A stretch of 64,000 nucleotides of DNA from Isoetes taiwanensis (taxonomy: Eukaryota; Streptophyta; Lycopodiopsida; Isoetales; Isoetaceae). The DNA is taken from NCBI GenBank assembly GCA_021234155.1, contig JAJEKV010000106.1:1315002-1379001 (forward strand), read 5' to 3'. Shown here piece after piece: positions 1 to 10,639 of this stretch. Position numbers and translations under genes: made by a program. The notes beneath the pieces are model-generated. The model was not told the DNA's origin. It saw nothing but the letters and a program-made list of their open reading frames with translations, and did no database searches. How positions within the stretch are numbered: position 1 is the stretch's first letter; each line of letters begins with the position of its first letter.

Positions 1-779
1 TTTTGTGTGTCTGGTATAGTTTGGTTTGGTGTGCTATGTATTGCAGCATCCACATCTAGTAGAGGGGCTCTAGTTAACCATTTGCATGCCTTTCCCAGCA
101 GAAATTCTCTTTTACAAACTATATTTATGTTTTAAAGGCTTTTAAACCCGACTCTAAATTGGAAGGTACATTTATTTGCTACAGCCCATCGATCTGCCTA
201 GGTTTCTAACTTATTGCTGCAATATGAATATTGTTATTTCTGATGCCTAATAATGGATTTTGGATAAGTAGAATATGCTCTAATGTGGGTTTGACGATTT
301 CTTCGCCAATTTTAAAGAAATGAAGATGGTATATTTTTATAGCTCAGCCTTACTTTGCCATATGCCAAGTATTATTCTTGCCAAAGTATACGACAACAAC
401 CATTCTTATTGCCTGAACTATGCTATCTAGCAATAATCACACAAACTCATGGTATAAACCACTTGTTCCATGCCACATGCATGGTGGATATTCAGGGGCA
501 AGCGGTATGCTTCAAAGAAGCAAGATGTAATCTGGGAAAAAATCATTATAGAAAATTCTTAATATGGCAAATGCACTTTGGCCCTCAATGCTTTCACACA
601 TGCATGAGAAAAAAAAATTGGGCCTATAGTGCAGTAATCTAGAATGCAATGCAATCGTGCAGCATATGTAGAGCAATATGAAGCCTCCCTTGCCTTTGCA
701 TTTTATGCAATTAGAAAATGCAATATCCAATACATTCACATTTTTTATACAAACTTGAAGATATGCAACCATAGAACAA
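1..779. other. No gene recognised
   Basis: AT-rich sequence with only short, unconvincing open frames on both strands. I see no conserved protein motif, tandem repeat or transposon end. It ends at about 780, where composition changes abruptly to the GC-richer 5' region of a LINE. Confidence 0.5.
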
Positions 780-884
780 GGAAGTGGAAGTCATGAGCCG
801 GAACCTAGCCGGAACCTAGCCGCCAGCAGTCCGCGAACCCTAATTGGCTCTCAGTTCTGTTCCGTTGGGCAGAAGAGATCCCAT

Positions 885-1512
885 ATGGGGAAGAAGAAAA
901 TGGGATCGCCAAGCAAAGGTGAGGAATCCGATGGAGACCCAGCCTCCTTTGCGACCTGTATGCAAGAAATTAGAGAACTGAAGAAATTCGTAGAAGTGGT
1001 GATTGAACAAAATAAAGCCTTGAGTGAACAGAATCGTGACTTAGCAGCCCAAAACTTGGAACTCCAAGCTCTGATCACAAAACCAAAGCCAATATTGCAG
1101 GATTCGACTCTAGAATCAACAATCCCAGTTTTGATAGCAGAAACCATGACTAGTTTGGAATCAAGACTCCCAGCTCTGATGGCAGAAAATCAAGAACGAA
1201 TTATGGCAGAAAACCAACAGATTCAGGCAAGAGCAAGGAATTTGAAAATATCTGGAATTGCTGAACATGAAAGTGAAGATATCAACCAAATTGTGGAAGA
1301 CTTTTTCAAAGACACTATGAAACTGCATGAACCCCAAGTAGTTCAGGAAGCGGCGCATTGGTAAACCGGGGGGATCTGAGACCCATCTTGGTTACATTTG
1401 AAACAGGAGGCTAAAAGATCGGGTCATGCACAATAGAGCCGTTCTAAAAGGGCATAAGATTTGGTTAGACCAGGATCTAACACCGGCTATGAGGAGATCA
1501 GAGAAAGGTTGA
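885..1512 (+). pseudogene. LINE ORF1 protein (coiled coil, RRM-like, C-terminal domain), broken
   Basis: The first 159 codons are open. A basic, Ser/Gly-rich start (MGKKKMGSPSKGEE) is followed by a heptad-like coiled coil around residues 25-65 (EIRELKKFVEVVIEQNKAL, then repeated EQN/AQN). An RRM-like block follows (RARNLKISGIAEHESED, then NQIVEDFFKDTMKL). A frameshift near 1345 moves the frame; the continuation still reads LKDRVMHNRAVLKG and KIWLDQDLTPAMRRSEK, like the C-terminal domain of vertebrate-type L1 ORF1 proteins. There is also an in-frame TGA near 1396. ORF1 proteins of this type trimerise and coat LINE RNA. No zinc knuckle, which is usual in plant L1 ORF1, is visible. Confidence 0.7.
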
Positions 1513-1633
1513 ATGGGAAGGTTAGAAGCGCTAGAGATGAAGGTTTCATGGCATTTCTAGATAGAAGCGGGGGAAAAGGCATGTAGTCACAAACAAGAAA
1601 GAAGGAAATAGGGAATCTGGGACCCTAAAGATC

Positions 1634-4600
1634 ATGGCATGGAACATCCATGGTCTCAATCAAACAAAAGTAGATGCAATGCATGACACATGGAATCTTG
1701 TTGATCTATTTGCTCCTCTACGAAACTTAGGAACACGAGTAAACATCTCACCCGAGAAATACATGGATTTCAATTTGCTAGATTCTTCTTTGGAATTGGA
1801 AAGAGCGGGGGGGTGAGGGGGGATTTGGAGGTCCTAGCAGTTTATGTAAAAGCATCATCTCAATGAGACATATCGGTGAAAAAAAACATCTTTGCCAACC
1901 AATACATATGGCTCAGTTAAAAGCGAAATACAAAATGTGGTACTTAGCATCATGCTATTTTGCTCCGCTTTCTATAATACACGTGTATCATAATAGAGAG
2001 TTTGATTCGAAAAACCTCTACATGAGCTCACAAAGGATGTTCTACAATTTAAAGAACAAGGCTATGTAGCGTGGTTGGGGATTTTAATGCGAGAACAAAA
2101 GGAAAACAAAGCAGTCTCATATGTGAATGATGGAGATATACTTTTAGAAGAGGAAATTACCTTGAATCTGAAAAGAAAAATGGAGTTGATAGTGTTAAGA
2201 ATGCCATGGGGACTATTTAGTGGAATTTGTACGGTATGTGGACTCAAAATTCTGAATGGCATCAACAAATTCTGCAACACTAGCGGATCAACATGCTTAA
2301 ACCATATGGGAGAAAGCACGGTTGATTACTTGCTTAACATCGAGAGATAGATGGAGTATATAACTTCCAACTTGGAAACAAGGTGATAGAATCGAGATCC
2401 GTTCCCTTGGTCTTTGAAATAGAAGGATATATGCGAGGAAGAGTTCTGACAAAAACATGGTCACCAAAACTTAAAGCTGAATCATAAGAAAAGGGACAAT
2501 TACAAGGCGGCGTTGGAAACAATGATGCAACAAATGTCTTGGACGGTGAGATACTTGAGATATCAAAGCAAACTAATTGAAATAATGAAAGATGCGACTA
2601 TGGCGGCGTTTGGTAGCACTAGGAAAAGCGCAAAGGGCGCCCTTCAAATAGTTGGTGGGGCCGAAAGAGTGTCTTTGCGACAGCGCCTGACTCTAAAGGA
2701 TGTATCTTGAAACCAAAATGGTATAAGAAAGCGGTCGAAGCAAGAAAAAGGCTCTACATGAGATCTAAGAATGAAATGTTAGGACGGATGTTCATAGAGA
2801 ATCGAGATCCTTCTATTCCATCTGAAAAAGAAATCCTCTCGGCCCGAGAACTCTCAATGGAGGATTTACCCAACTAGTACATTCCTTGTACTACAAAAGA
2901 ATCTGCAAAAGGGATGCCACGGAGGCAATGAAGGATTGTTCACAATGGAGGAAGTAGAAACAAACTTTCGGAGAGATGCGAGAATGGCAAGGCAAGCTGA
3001 CACATCACGGAATCTCCATGAGAGCTATTAAAGTGGTGGGAGATGAATTGTTAAAAGCGTATGAGATCTTATTAAATAAGCCCGGTATGTTCACGGTCTA
3101 CCAAAGAGAATGGAAGGAAAACAAGGTTGTACAGTTCATAAGTCACGGCGGCAAGAAGGTGAGCACTAATTCACAGGACAATTATGGTAGGAAACACCTT
3201 TGCAAAGCTTGTAGGTGAATTTGTTGGAGAAAAAAAATCAGCATATGGGCGGATGAAAAAAGGTGTAAGAGCAAAATGCCAAGCGGGATTAGGAGAGCCA
3301 TTGCACCTTAGATCATGCTTTAACTCTGGAGTGATGATAGAAGAGCTAAAAGGTCAGAAAGGTGGTATGCTTGGCATTTGTAGATTTTTTCTAAGGCTTT
3401 TGATACAATTCCCGTGACAAATTAGGTACAAGGATGGAACAAATTGGGGTTCCTATCACGTTAAGAGTGCGGTAGCAAGACTATATGAAGAGGTGATAGC
3501 TAAGATTTCGGTGGAGATGAAGTCGAGGAGATTAGGAGCACCATCGGGGTCGAGGGCAAGGTTGCCCTTAAGCCTACATTATTTGGCCTTTACATAGATG
3601 AATTGGAGACATGGCTCAGAGATAGAAGCATAGAAGGCACCAGGTTGGGAGGAATTTGTGGTGCAATTTTGCTTCTTTATGCGAGATGATGTGGTACTTA
3701 TATCGGATAATCGGTGGTCTACAATCTCACTGGATGCATTAGCATCTTTACGTGAAAGAAACAAATGAAAGTCAACTTGGAAGACAAAAGTCATGATATT
3801 TGTACGATGCAGCGTCAGTTCTGGTATAAAGGGAGGCGGTGCGAGGTTGTGGAAGTTTATAAATACTTGGGGCTGGAATTCAATTCAAATTCTGGATGGG
3901 CGAGTGCATTAAGAAGAGGATAGCAGGTGGAAAAGCGGTATTTGTATGCGGAATGTTGAGAAGATGTCAAAAGTCTCACTTAACAATTGGGGATTGAGGA
4001 AGATGTTGTTTAAAATATTTGTTCAAGCGGTTTGTGTTGTATGGCCTATTTGGGAGCTCTAATTTTACGAAAAGCAGTGGCGACAAGTTGAAGTATCCTT
4101 AAAACATTCATACAAGAGGAACTTGGGATAAAAAACAAACCCCTTATCGCGATCATGTTGGCTGAAGTGGGCTTCATCCCTCTTGAAGCCGAAGCTCTCT
4201 GTATGACAATAAATTATGTAAATAGAGTCTGTGAGATGGATGATAATGATTACCAAAGATGGTACGTACTTCAATCCGCACAAAAAGGTTGGTACAAAGA
4301 GGTGAAAGATTGGGTCTCAAATGGGGGATTGATGGTGGCCAACACGAGAAGTGGAATTAGAGAACTTGTTCAAGAAAAAGTGCTAAACAAGATGTGGCAT
4401 AATCCGGGATCAAGGATGAAGATATCTGAGAGAAGAAATAAATCAATGGTGACATACACAAGCTCGGAATACTTAAATGCACCGCGTATCAAGATACAAC
4501 GGGGGCACGATAGCAAAGTCTGAGGACAAGTTCACATCAATTAAGGGTAGAAGCGAGGGAAGGTGGGAAAAGCTCCCGGAGAAGACCGAGTTTACCACGG

Positions 4601-4779
4601 TTTGTGTAGATAAGGTTGAAGGCGAGTCACATGTTTTTACGCTTTGCCCACTTTATTCGGACATAAAGAGCGATTTGGCATTGATTATCAAACTTTTACA
4701 CTCTACTCGGATAGAACCTACCCGGACTAAAAGCGGCTTCTTTAGAGAAATTGAAAACTTTAAACATTTACATGATTGA
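1634..4779 (+). pseudogene. LINE ORF2: endonuclease and reverse transcriptase, heavily decayed
   Basis: The start reads MAWNIHGLNQTKVDAMHDTW, the N-terminal motif of an APE-type endonuclease. RT pieces occur in shifting frames: a VDF-KAFDTIP-like motif A at about 3380-3417, LFGLYIDELETWL at about 3578-3615, and a LLYA-DDVV catalytic loop at about 3672-3700 with an extra base inside. The C-terminal part is open from 4155 to 4523 (LAEVGFIPLEAEAL onward) and ends with a Cys/His-containing segment near 4600-4660 (FTLCPLY). The frame is broken many times, so no protein is expected. Similarity to the 51.4-kb copy supports the call, for example LLAE-G---LE-EAL in both. Confidence 0.8.
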
Positions 4780-4794
4780 CATTGTATGTTTCTT

Positions 4795-4876
4795 TGTCGC
4801 TCTATGACCTTTTAGGGTCCTAAAGAGCGTGATCAATATATTTTCATTTTCATTTCATTTTCATTTCACATTATAA
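4795..4876 (+). repeat. LINE 3' stem-loop and simple tail
   Basis: GACCTTTTAGGGTC can fold into a short stem. It is followed by GAGCGTGATCAATA and then repeated CATTTT/CATTTC units. The same order (stem, GCGTGAT, A/T-rich tail) ends the other LINE copy at 52.9 kb. Confidence 0.65.
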
Positions 4877-5121
4877 AAAAATGGTTTCAATGAGGTGTTG
4901 CATCAGTGATATGGGTATTACGCCAAATTCAAAGCTTTGGAGTGTCTTGGAATATATTGTTACATATATATGATAAGTTCATATTTTTAAGTATCTTTTT
5001 TATATATGGCAACATAGGTGCCATGGCAAAGGATAGTGTGGTGCAATGCAAATGGTCTTCAAGGCTACATTGTCTTAGGCACGAGCGCTATAGAAATGTA
5101 CAAAACATCCCTACACAATTT

Positions 5122-5350
5122 CTGGGGCCCCGAAGGGGCTACAAACTTTTTACATTAACACAAATCATTACATCCAATACCTTCAAATTAAATCCCCCTG
5201 AAACCCCCTTTGGTTTGGGTGCATATTCACACGGGGGGTGACGTAAGGCAGGGAGAGCCCCTTTTGTGCTAAAACTATATAATACATGTATAAAATCAAC
5301 ACCATTTAGTACATTGTCTCAAACCTTATAGTATTTCGCAAATCTCATTA
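5122..5350 (-). mobile_element. Retroelement 3' end, family A (copy 1)
   Basis: This copy shares a conserved core (GGTTTGGGTGCATATTCAC, then CGGGGGGTGACG and a GGCAG-GAGAGCCC block) with copies near 41.3, 57.7 and, inverted, 61.7 kb. On the minus strand it ends with the hairpin GCCCCTTCGGGGC. The right side (AAAATCAACACCAT and TATAGTATTTCGC) is shared with the 57.7-kb copy. It looks like a 5'-truncated LINE 3' region; no coding part is visible here. Confidence 0.6.
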
Positions 5351-5581
5351 TATAATATATGGATTAGATCGAGGAATGACTTGCATATGCGTACGAAAGT
5401 TGATATAGAGTAGTGAGAGCATACATGTAAAATATTTACACCATCAAGTACATTTGCCTCAATACTTCGTCAATTTTGCTATATATTATACCCCAATTTG
5501 TGGGTCATACCCCACAACGAGGATCGTTATCTATGGCCCAAAATTGGCATAACTCATGAGTGTGCCCATCTAACTGCTCTT

Positions 5582-5662
5582 TCGATCTCTGAATGCACCC
5601 CTCGTATTCCAAACAAAAGGGCTCGATCTCTGAATGCACCCCTCGTATCCCAAACAAAAGGG
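5582..5662. repeat. 41-bp tandem duplication
   Basis: Two nearly identical units start at 5582 and 5623 (TCGATCTCTGAATGCACCCC, then CTCGTATTCCAAACAAAAGGG), differing at about one base. It is a recent local duplication. No gene is associated. Confidence 0.8.
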
Positions 5663-5724
5663 GGTTATAATGGATAATGGTTTGTGCAGGGTTATTTCGA
5701 ATAAAAATAATTGTATACAAGAAA

Positions 5725-5776
5725 TTTATCGCGGTGGCCGCGAACATTTCTTTTATTCTATTCTATTCTATTCTAT
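5725..5776 (+). mobile_element. Retroelement 3' terminus, family F (copy 1), with ATTCT tail
   Basis: A GC-rich palindrome (CGCGGTGGCCGCG) is followed by AACATTTCTTTT and about four ATTCT pentamers. The same hairpin-plus-GAACATTTCT arrangement recurs at 7468-7510 with a different tail, which identifies it as the end of a dispersed element rather than a chance microsatellite. Confidence 0.5.
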
Positions 5777-5879
5777 ATTCGGCTCGGCACAAAAGAAATT
5801 AGGCATAAAAGATACTTGGTGCAAAAGAAGAAATAGTGCAAAATGTAGCCACTACAAAAGAAAGTTTATGTCGGTTTAG

Positions 5880-7440
5880 AATTTTGTTTGAGAGACCCAG
5901 TATTCAATGTTGTGGCCATGTTCTCTATGGTGCATGATTATCTTGTGTCACGTTCCATCTTAAGCTAGGGCTTATTGGTGTTCCTTATTTTATATAAACT
6001 ACAATAATTGTTATATTGCAAGCATTACTTGTATTAATCCTTAGTATCGATGTGTCCTCTCCATGGCCTAAAAAAGTAATGCTCTTTTGACAATTGAAAT
6101 AAATTAAAAAACCTTCACAACATAAAAAAAATGTTTCTTCTGCAACACCTGATCAAATCTTACACATGCTAATCACTTATGCAATTTCCACAACTGGATT
6201 CTAGCTATCATATTTAGTTTACTATAAATATTCCATTTTTTGGTACCTTGAGAGGTAGGTAATGACAAGCAGATTTCCGAGATCATTAAAGTCTCTTCCA
6301 CATCTTTCGGCAAACAAAATATATTTCCAAGGTTGTCATCTCGTCATTGACATCAATCAAAGATCAATTATAAAAAGCATATGTTTGAATATTGAAATAT
6401 AGATTAATAACCATTAATAAAAGTTATAGAATAAATCTATACAGACAATGACTATTGAGTCAAATGTCATAGGCTGAAGCCTTCCATTTGTTACAGCACA
6501 CCAAGATGCAGGAAATCCAGAACATGCTATATGCAGGACATGCCTGTTGATTTTCAACAAAGACAACACATACAAAGTACCATATGACTTAAGTAGGGCT
6601 CATTAAAATGCCAACGCATGACGGTGCATGACTATGGCTTGCATGTCATAGATGTCATAGTGATCTCCTTCCTTCGCAATCTGACCTAACCTAAGAGAAA
6701 CACCCTATCAGCTGATATCACCTGTGCCCTTTCTCCTCAGCTTCCTGAATAGATTTGATCATCATCAATGTCTTTATTCTTTCTACATGTACACAAACCA
6801 ACATTTGCACAGGAGCTCTAATGTCATAAAAAAACTTGCAAATGCAACATCTCGACCTGCTTGCACCAAATTTGCAAAATAAGTACTTTATTTCGTACTT
6901 ACATTGGAGACGTGCGCACACTGAAGTACACCCACATACATTAATTGGCATTGTTTCTTGAAGTTGTGGCATACAATGTTACGCTAGCACAAAAAGATAT
7001 TCCTTTTAACGATGTTGCATTGTTCAAGGACAATTGAATGCCACAATATTTCGGGCATTGATCACCACAAACAATGAGCTGCAATCAATAAGTTATCTAG
7101 AAAGTTATTCTTGAGGTGCATATTCTCAGGACCTCCCTATGCAGCAAAATCTCCAGGATTTCCTCCATAGTTGGGCGCCCCAGGTGGTGGAGGACTGTCG
7201 TGGGTTGCAGCATTTCCTCTATAGCTTGGAGCTCCAGGCAGGAGGAGCACTAGGCGGAGATGCAGGTGCATCTCTGTTTTTGCCCCAAAATCGGGCGCAG
7301 AATTAATAGTTTCTAAACATGAACATGTGGTAGCATGAAGATCTGAGCACGGATCCCAAAAGAGTTACATGTCAGTTACATATTATTATCAACACACGTG
7401 TCGGCTCCACCTAAAATACGGCGAGAACAGAAAACCTAAC
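5880..7440. other. No gene recognised
   Basis: AT-rich sequence with short frames only. On the minus strand around 7130-7250 a proline/glycine-rich reading (PPPPGAPNYGGNPGDF) could be a remnant of a proline-rich coding exon, but it is too short to assign. No transposon end was recognised. Confidence 0.4.
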
Positions 7441-7467
7441 ACAATTATATAGGAAGGACAAGAACTT

Positions 7468-7512
7468 TATTGCGGCGGCTAAGGCCGTCGTGAACATTTC
7501 TCTTTCCCAACT
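7468..7512 (+). mobile_element. Retroelement 3' terminus, family F (copy 2)
   Basis: The hairpin CGGCGGCTAAGGCCGTCG is followed by TGAACATTTCTC and a C/T-rich tail. It is homologous to the family F end at 5725-5776. It is probably a very short, 5'-truncated insertion. Confidence 0.45.
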
Positions 7513-7959
7513 CCCCATCGAAATCAATCAATATATATATAATCACGTGAGCAACATTTCTACATGTATGTACATAATGATTGATGGATAATATCATAGC
7601 TAATTTTAAAACTTTAACAATGTCACGTATTGGCAAAATATGTACCTTGAATGCAAGGAATGAAGCAAGGGCGAAGCACTCACATTAATACCTTAATTGC
7701 TTTCAATGTGGTAAAATGCTAAGAACATCTTTCATTTATAGGATGAAAGTTCCTTTAGGTCACTATTCAAAGGCTATTTTTATGCCACTTGTTTACATTC
7801 TAAGCCACATATATTGTATATATCTTTCATAGGCAATCGTTAAAATGAAGTCTATCTAGACGATCGACATATGTCATTGCCTTCCTTCCGGCACGTGTTC
7901 GCATTTTAAGCCACATGTAAATAATATCAACTATCATTAATATAATATAATAGGCATAA

Positions 7960-8222
7960 TCATTTCATTCTCATAAATGAAATAAGGCATATGTCAATAC
8001 AAATCCATTGTAATCTATACCAAATAAACCGTGTGTCAATTCAACACATTAATTTCATAATGATTCATACATTTGTAAACGATGAATTAAGGCACATATC
8101 GATTTGTACGTTACATAATTAATGTTGGATATGCCATGTGCATATATACCCAAGGCCGGATCAGCCATGTGACAATAGCAAGGATTAGTCTAATGTCTAC
8201 ATCACTTAGGTTTTCCACGATT
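7960..8222. repeat. Direct duplication, left copy
   Basis: This 260-bp segment (CATAAATGAAATAAGGCATA through GCATATATACCCAAGGCCGG) is repeated at 9312-9572 at roughly 80% identity by eye. The two copies now flank the LINE insertion at 8233-9247. Subtracting that LINE leaves an original tandem unit of about 330 bp. Confidence 0.75.
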
Positions 8223-9257
8223 TTGGAATATTTTTTTTGTTGAAGGACGTCAGACTTTATTCAATCAAAGAGTCAAATACAAGTATAATCAGAAGCGGGG
8301 AATAAAATCTGGTAGGATAAGCGGAGACCCTTAGAGAGTGAAACAGCTTTTGCCTAAGCATAAGAGTGCACATCAAAAACTCCTCAAAATCAATGCGCCT
8401 CTTCGAGGGCAAGTGAAAGAACAATAATCTGACTTTACAATGTAACCTTGAGCTTCTTGGAGAACCACGATTATACGCCACATCCGGACCTTTGAAGATT
8501 ACCAATCTTGCGTCTTTTCGAGAATAGTCCAAAGCAACCATCCTATTTGTTAGATGAAAAGCGGCCTTGTAACTTTCTGTCCGGTACTTGGGTAAATTGC
8601 CCAAGCGGTTTGTTGACTTGTTAGTGAAAGCACGAAAAGGGAAAACAACAGTCCCATTTTGTCTAAGGTGTTCACACATGAAAAAGCAATGCTCAATGGT
8701 CTCGGATCCGCTTGCATCTTTGGACGATTTGATATTCTAGGGTTAAACTTATGGACAAGCACATTAACCCCGGACACCTATGAAGAATCGCCACCAAGAA
8801 AGCGCCACTTTGGGATGAAGTAAGCTTGTCCCATGCCCAAGACCACACATACGCCATTGAAGAGGAGGAAGTTGAAGAGACCACTTATTAGGCGGAGGGA
8901 AGAATATCGGTATCAAGCAACAAGCGATACATAGAGTTCCACAAGTTGCACTCCTTAATTTCTTCATGACAAACCCATACCAAAATATCTTGCGGGTGTG
9001 GCGAGAATGGTACGTAGAAAATCAGCAACTTTTGCCAAAAACTCTATCCCATTCGCCCCAATAGAAACTTTATTTGAAAAAGCCTCCCATGTCGACGTAA
9101 GGCTTTGAGTCATACCATCTTTGCAATAGTTAAGATTCCGGCACTTTTCCAAGCGTCTTTGAGGTCAATGGGTGCCTTTGTAAAGCAAAGTGGTTGATTG
9201 TCTACGGAGGATCCACCAACAAGGTGCGATAAAGCTGTACCTGGCGGTTGGAATATT
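8223..9257 (-). mobile_element. 5'-truncated L1-type LINE with 10-bp target-site duplication
   Basis: The element occupies about 8233-9247 and is flanked by identical TTGGAATATT copies at 8223-8232 and 9248-9257. On the minus strand it ends in poly(A) (poly(T) on the plus strand at 8233-8238) after AATAAAGTCTGACGTCC. Decayed minus-strand coding gives a WRFFIGV-like stretch, then a zinc-binding RT-associated (zf-RVT) segment reading ETIEHCFFMCEHLRQNG in shifted frames, then an open 140-codon stretch ending at 8257. The RT itself is missing. A homologous uninterrupted site lies at 10568-10577. The 3' end resembles the fragment near 53.35 kb. Confidence 0.8.
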
Positions 9258-9311
9258 GAAACCAAGACATGTGTCGCTCTCGCCTAATTAGTAAGGGAAA
9301 AAAAGTAATCA

Positions 9312-9572
9312 TTCAAAATCACTATCATAAATGAAATAAAACACATATCAATACAAATCTATCATAATTTACACCAAATAAACTATGTGTCAATTCAATA
9401 TTTTAAACCCATGATGATTCGTACATTTTCAAATGATGAATTACGGCACATGCCAATTTGTACATTACATAATTAATGGTGGATATGCCATGTGCATATA
9501 TACCCAAGGCCGGATATGCCACGTATCAATCACAAGGCTTAGGTTTTGTGTAATATCTACATTCTAGAATGG
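9312..9572. repeat. Direct duplication, right copy
   Basis: Second copy of the 7960-8222 segment. It shares the ordered blocks CATAAATGAAATAA, TGTGTCAATTCAA and GCATATATACCCAAGGCCGG. The sequence diverges after about 9560. Confidence 0.75.
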
Positions 9573-9954
9573 GGCTCGCATGAAACCAAACATTTGGGTG
9601 GCCTTTTGTCACGAACTACCCACGAAAAATAAAGGAAAATCAATTTATATCATTTTGGACCCCAAAAAATACAATGCTAATAGATGTGTGCAGATTGTAC
9701 TGTAGAAAGCTTATCGCGAGGATTAAAAATCCCATGCCCTTTGGGTTTTGGGGAAAACCTAGTGATAAGCCGTGACGAGGACTTGGACAAGCGTAAGGCA
9801 TAAATAAGCTCAAAAACCGCGTTAAAGTCGAGGAAACATATATCGCATTTCGTCAGCACATGCGCACATCACCAACACAACAAAGCGAGACAAAACAAAC
9901 CTCAGTGGAGAGTTTGCGCCCGCAGCGACAAAAACAAAAACCTCTTCAAATAGA

Positions 9955-10170
9955 GGGGCTAGTTCAGCGTGCCGGGGCGACAAATACAATAAATAAAGAA
10001 GGGGAGGGTGGGTTCAAAGAAATAAAAGATGCTAGCGAGGAGGGAAGCGCCGTGGGGCGTTGATGATAGGAACCCTTTAAAATCTTGAACTCCCAGCGAA
10101 GGTCATGCGCGCATGCATGCATGCATGCAAGACATGCATGCAAGCCCATTCTAGAATATGCGTCCGGAGT
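9955..10170. repeat. Duplicated segment with CATGCATG cluster (copy 1)
   Basis: The order of blocks matches 10325-10545: AATAAAGA-G, GATGCT-GCGAG, GCGTTGATG, GAACTCCCA, a run of alternating CATG units (10107-10144) and CCATTCTAGAATA. The CATGCA units match the RY motif bound by B3-domain proteins (ABI3/FUS3 type). The position is downstream of the NCED gene, and I see no evidence that it acts on it. Confidence 0.7.
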
Positions 10171-10324
10171 GTCTGCCAGGATGCGATGGGATCTAGAATG
10201 GGGGCTGGCTCAACAAGCACTTGGGAATACCGAGAGAACTTCCTTAACAAGCTGGAGATGGGGTAGAGTCCACGGGATGAAATTCTAAAAGAACCAAGGC
10301 GAAAAGGACATGCATGTGAAAGCG

Positions 10325-10545
10325 TAAAATTGGCCAAACCAAGCGGGGAAGAAGCCCCTCCCCAGGAAACAATTCAAAAGAATAAAGATGCTTGCGAGAG
10401 AAGAGGAAGCGTCGATGAGGCGTTGATGCGAGCCGTGCCTAAAATAGCCGAACTCCCAACCCGAAGGGCATGTGTGGCGTGCATGCATGCAAGACATGCA
10501 TGCTCGCCCCATTCTAGAATACGATCCGATGTCACCGGATGATGG
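10325..10545. repeat. Duplicated segment with CATGCATG cluster (copy 2)
   Basis: Second copy of the 9955-10170 unit, about 370 bp away. It has a shorter CATG run (about 10480-10503) and the same GACATGCATGC and CATTCTAGAATA blocks. It is somewhat GC-richer than its surroundings. Confidence 0.7.
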
Positions 10546-10567
10546 AATCCTGGAATTTTCCACGATT

Positions 10568-10577
10568 TTGGAATATT
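10568..10577. other. Empty site related to the LINE target at 8223/9248
   Basis: TTTTCCACGATTTTGG runs into AATATTGAGG and then CAAGAAGTG---GGCTCT-CGCC-AATT-GTAAG. The left half matches the sequence before the LINE at 8233 and the right half matches the sequence after 9257. It represents a paralogous copy without the insertion. Confidence 0.7.
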
Positions 10578-10639
10578 GAGGCAAGAAGTGCCGTGGCTCT
10601 ACGCCCAATTGGTAAGAGTCCATAAATCGGCCTTTAATT

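Larger units (their letters stand above)
780..4876 (+). mobile_element. Degenerate near full-length LINE (non-LTR retrotransposon)
   Basis: The parts appear in the order expected for a two-ORF LINE: a GC-richer 5' leader (780-884), ORF1 (from 885), ORF2 with endonuclease then reverse transcriptase (from about 1634), and a 3' end with a GACC/GGGTC stem-loop followed by a CATTTT/CATTTC-type tail (4800-4876). Stops and frameshifts throughout make it an old, dead copy. Its RT and C-terminal region resemble the younger copy at 51.3-52.9 kb, so both belong to one LINE lineage. The element starts with two direct copies of GCCGGAACCTA. I could not identify a convincing target-site duplication. Confidence 0.85.

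Noticed and set aside
10107-10144. CATGCATG run as a possible regulatory element of NCED
   Set aside because: It lies in a duplicated segment beyond the gene's 3' end; position and repeat nature give no support for regulation of NCED.
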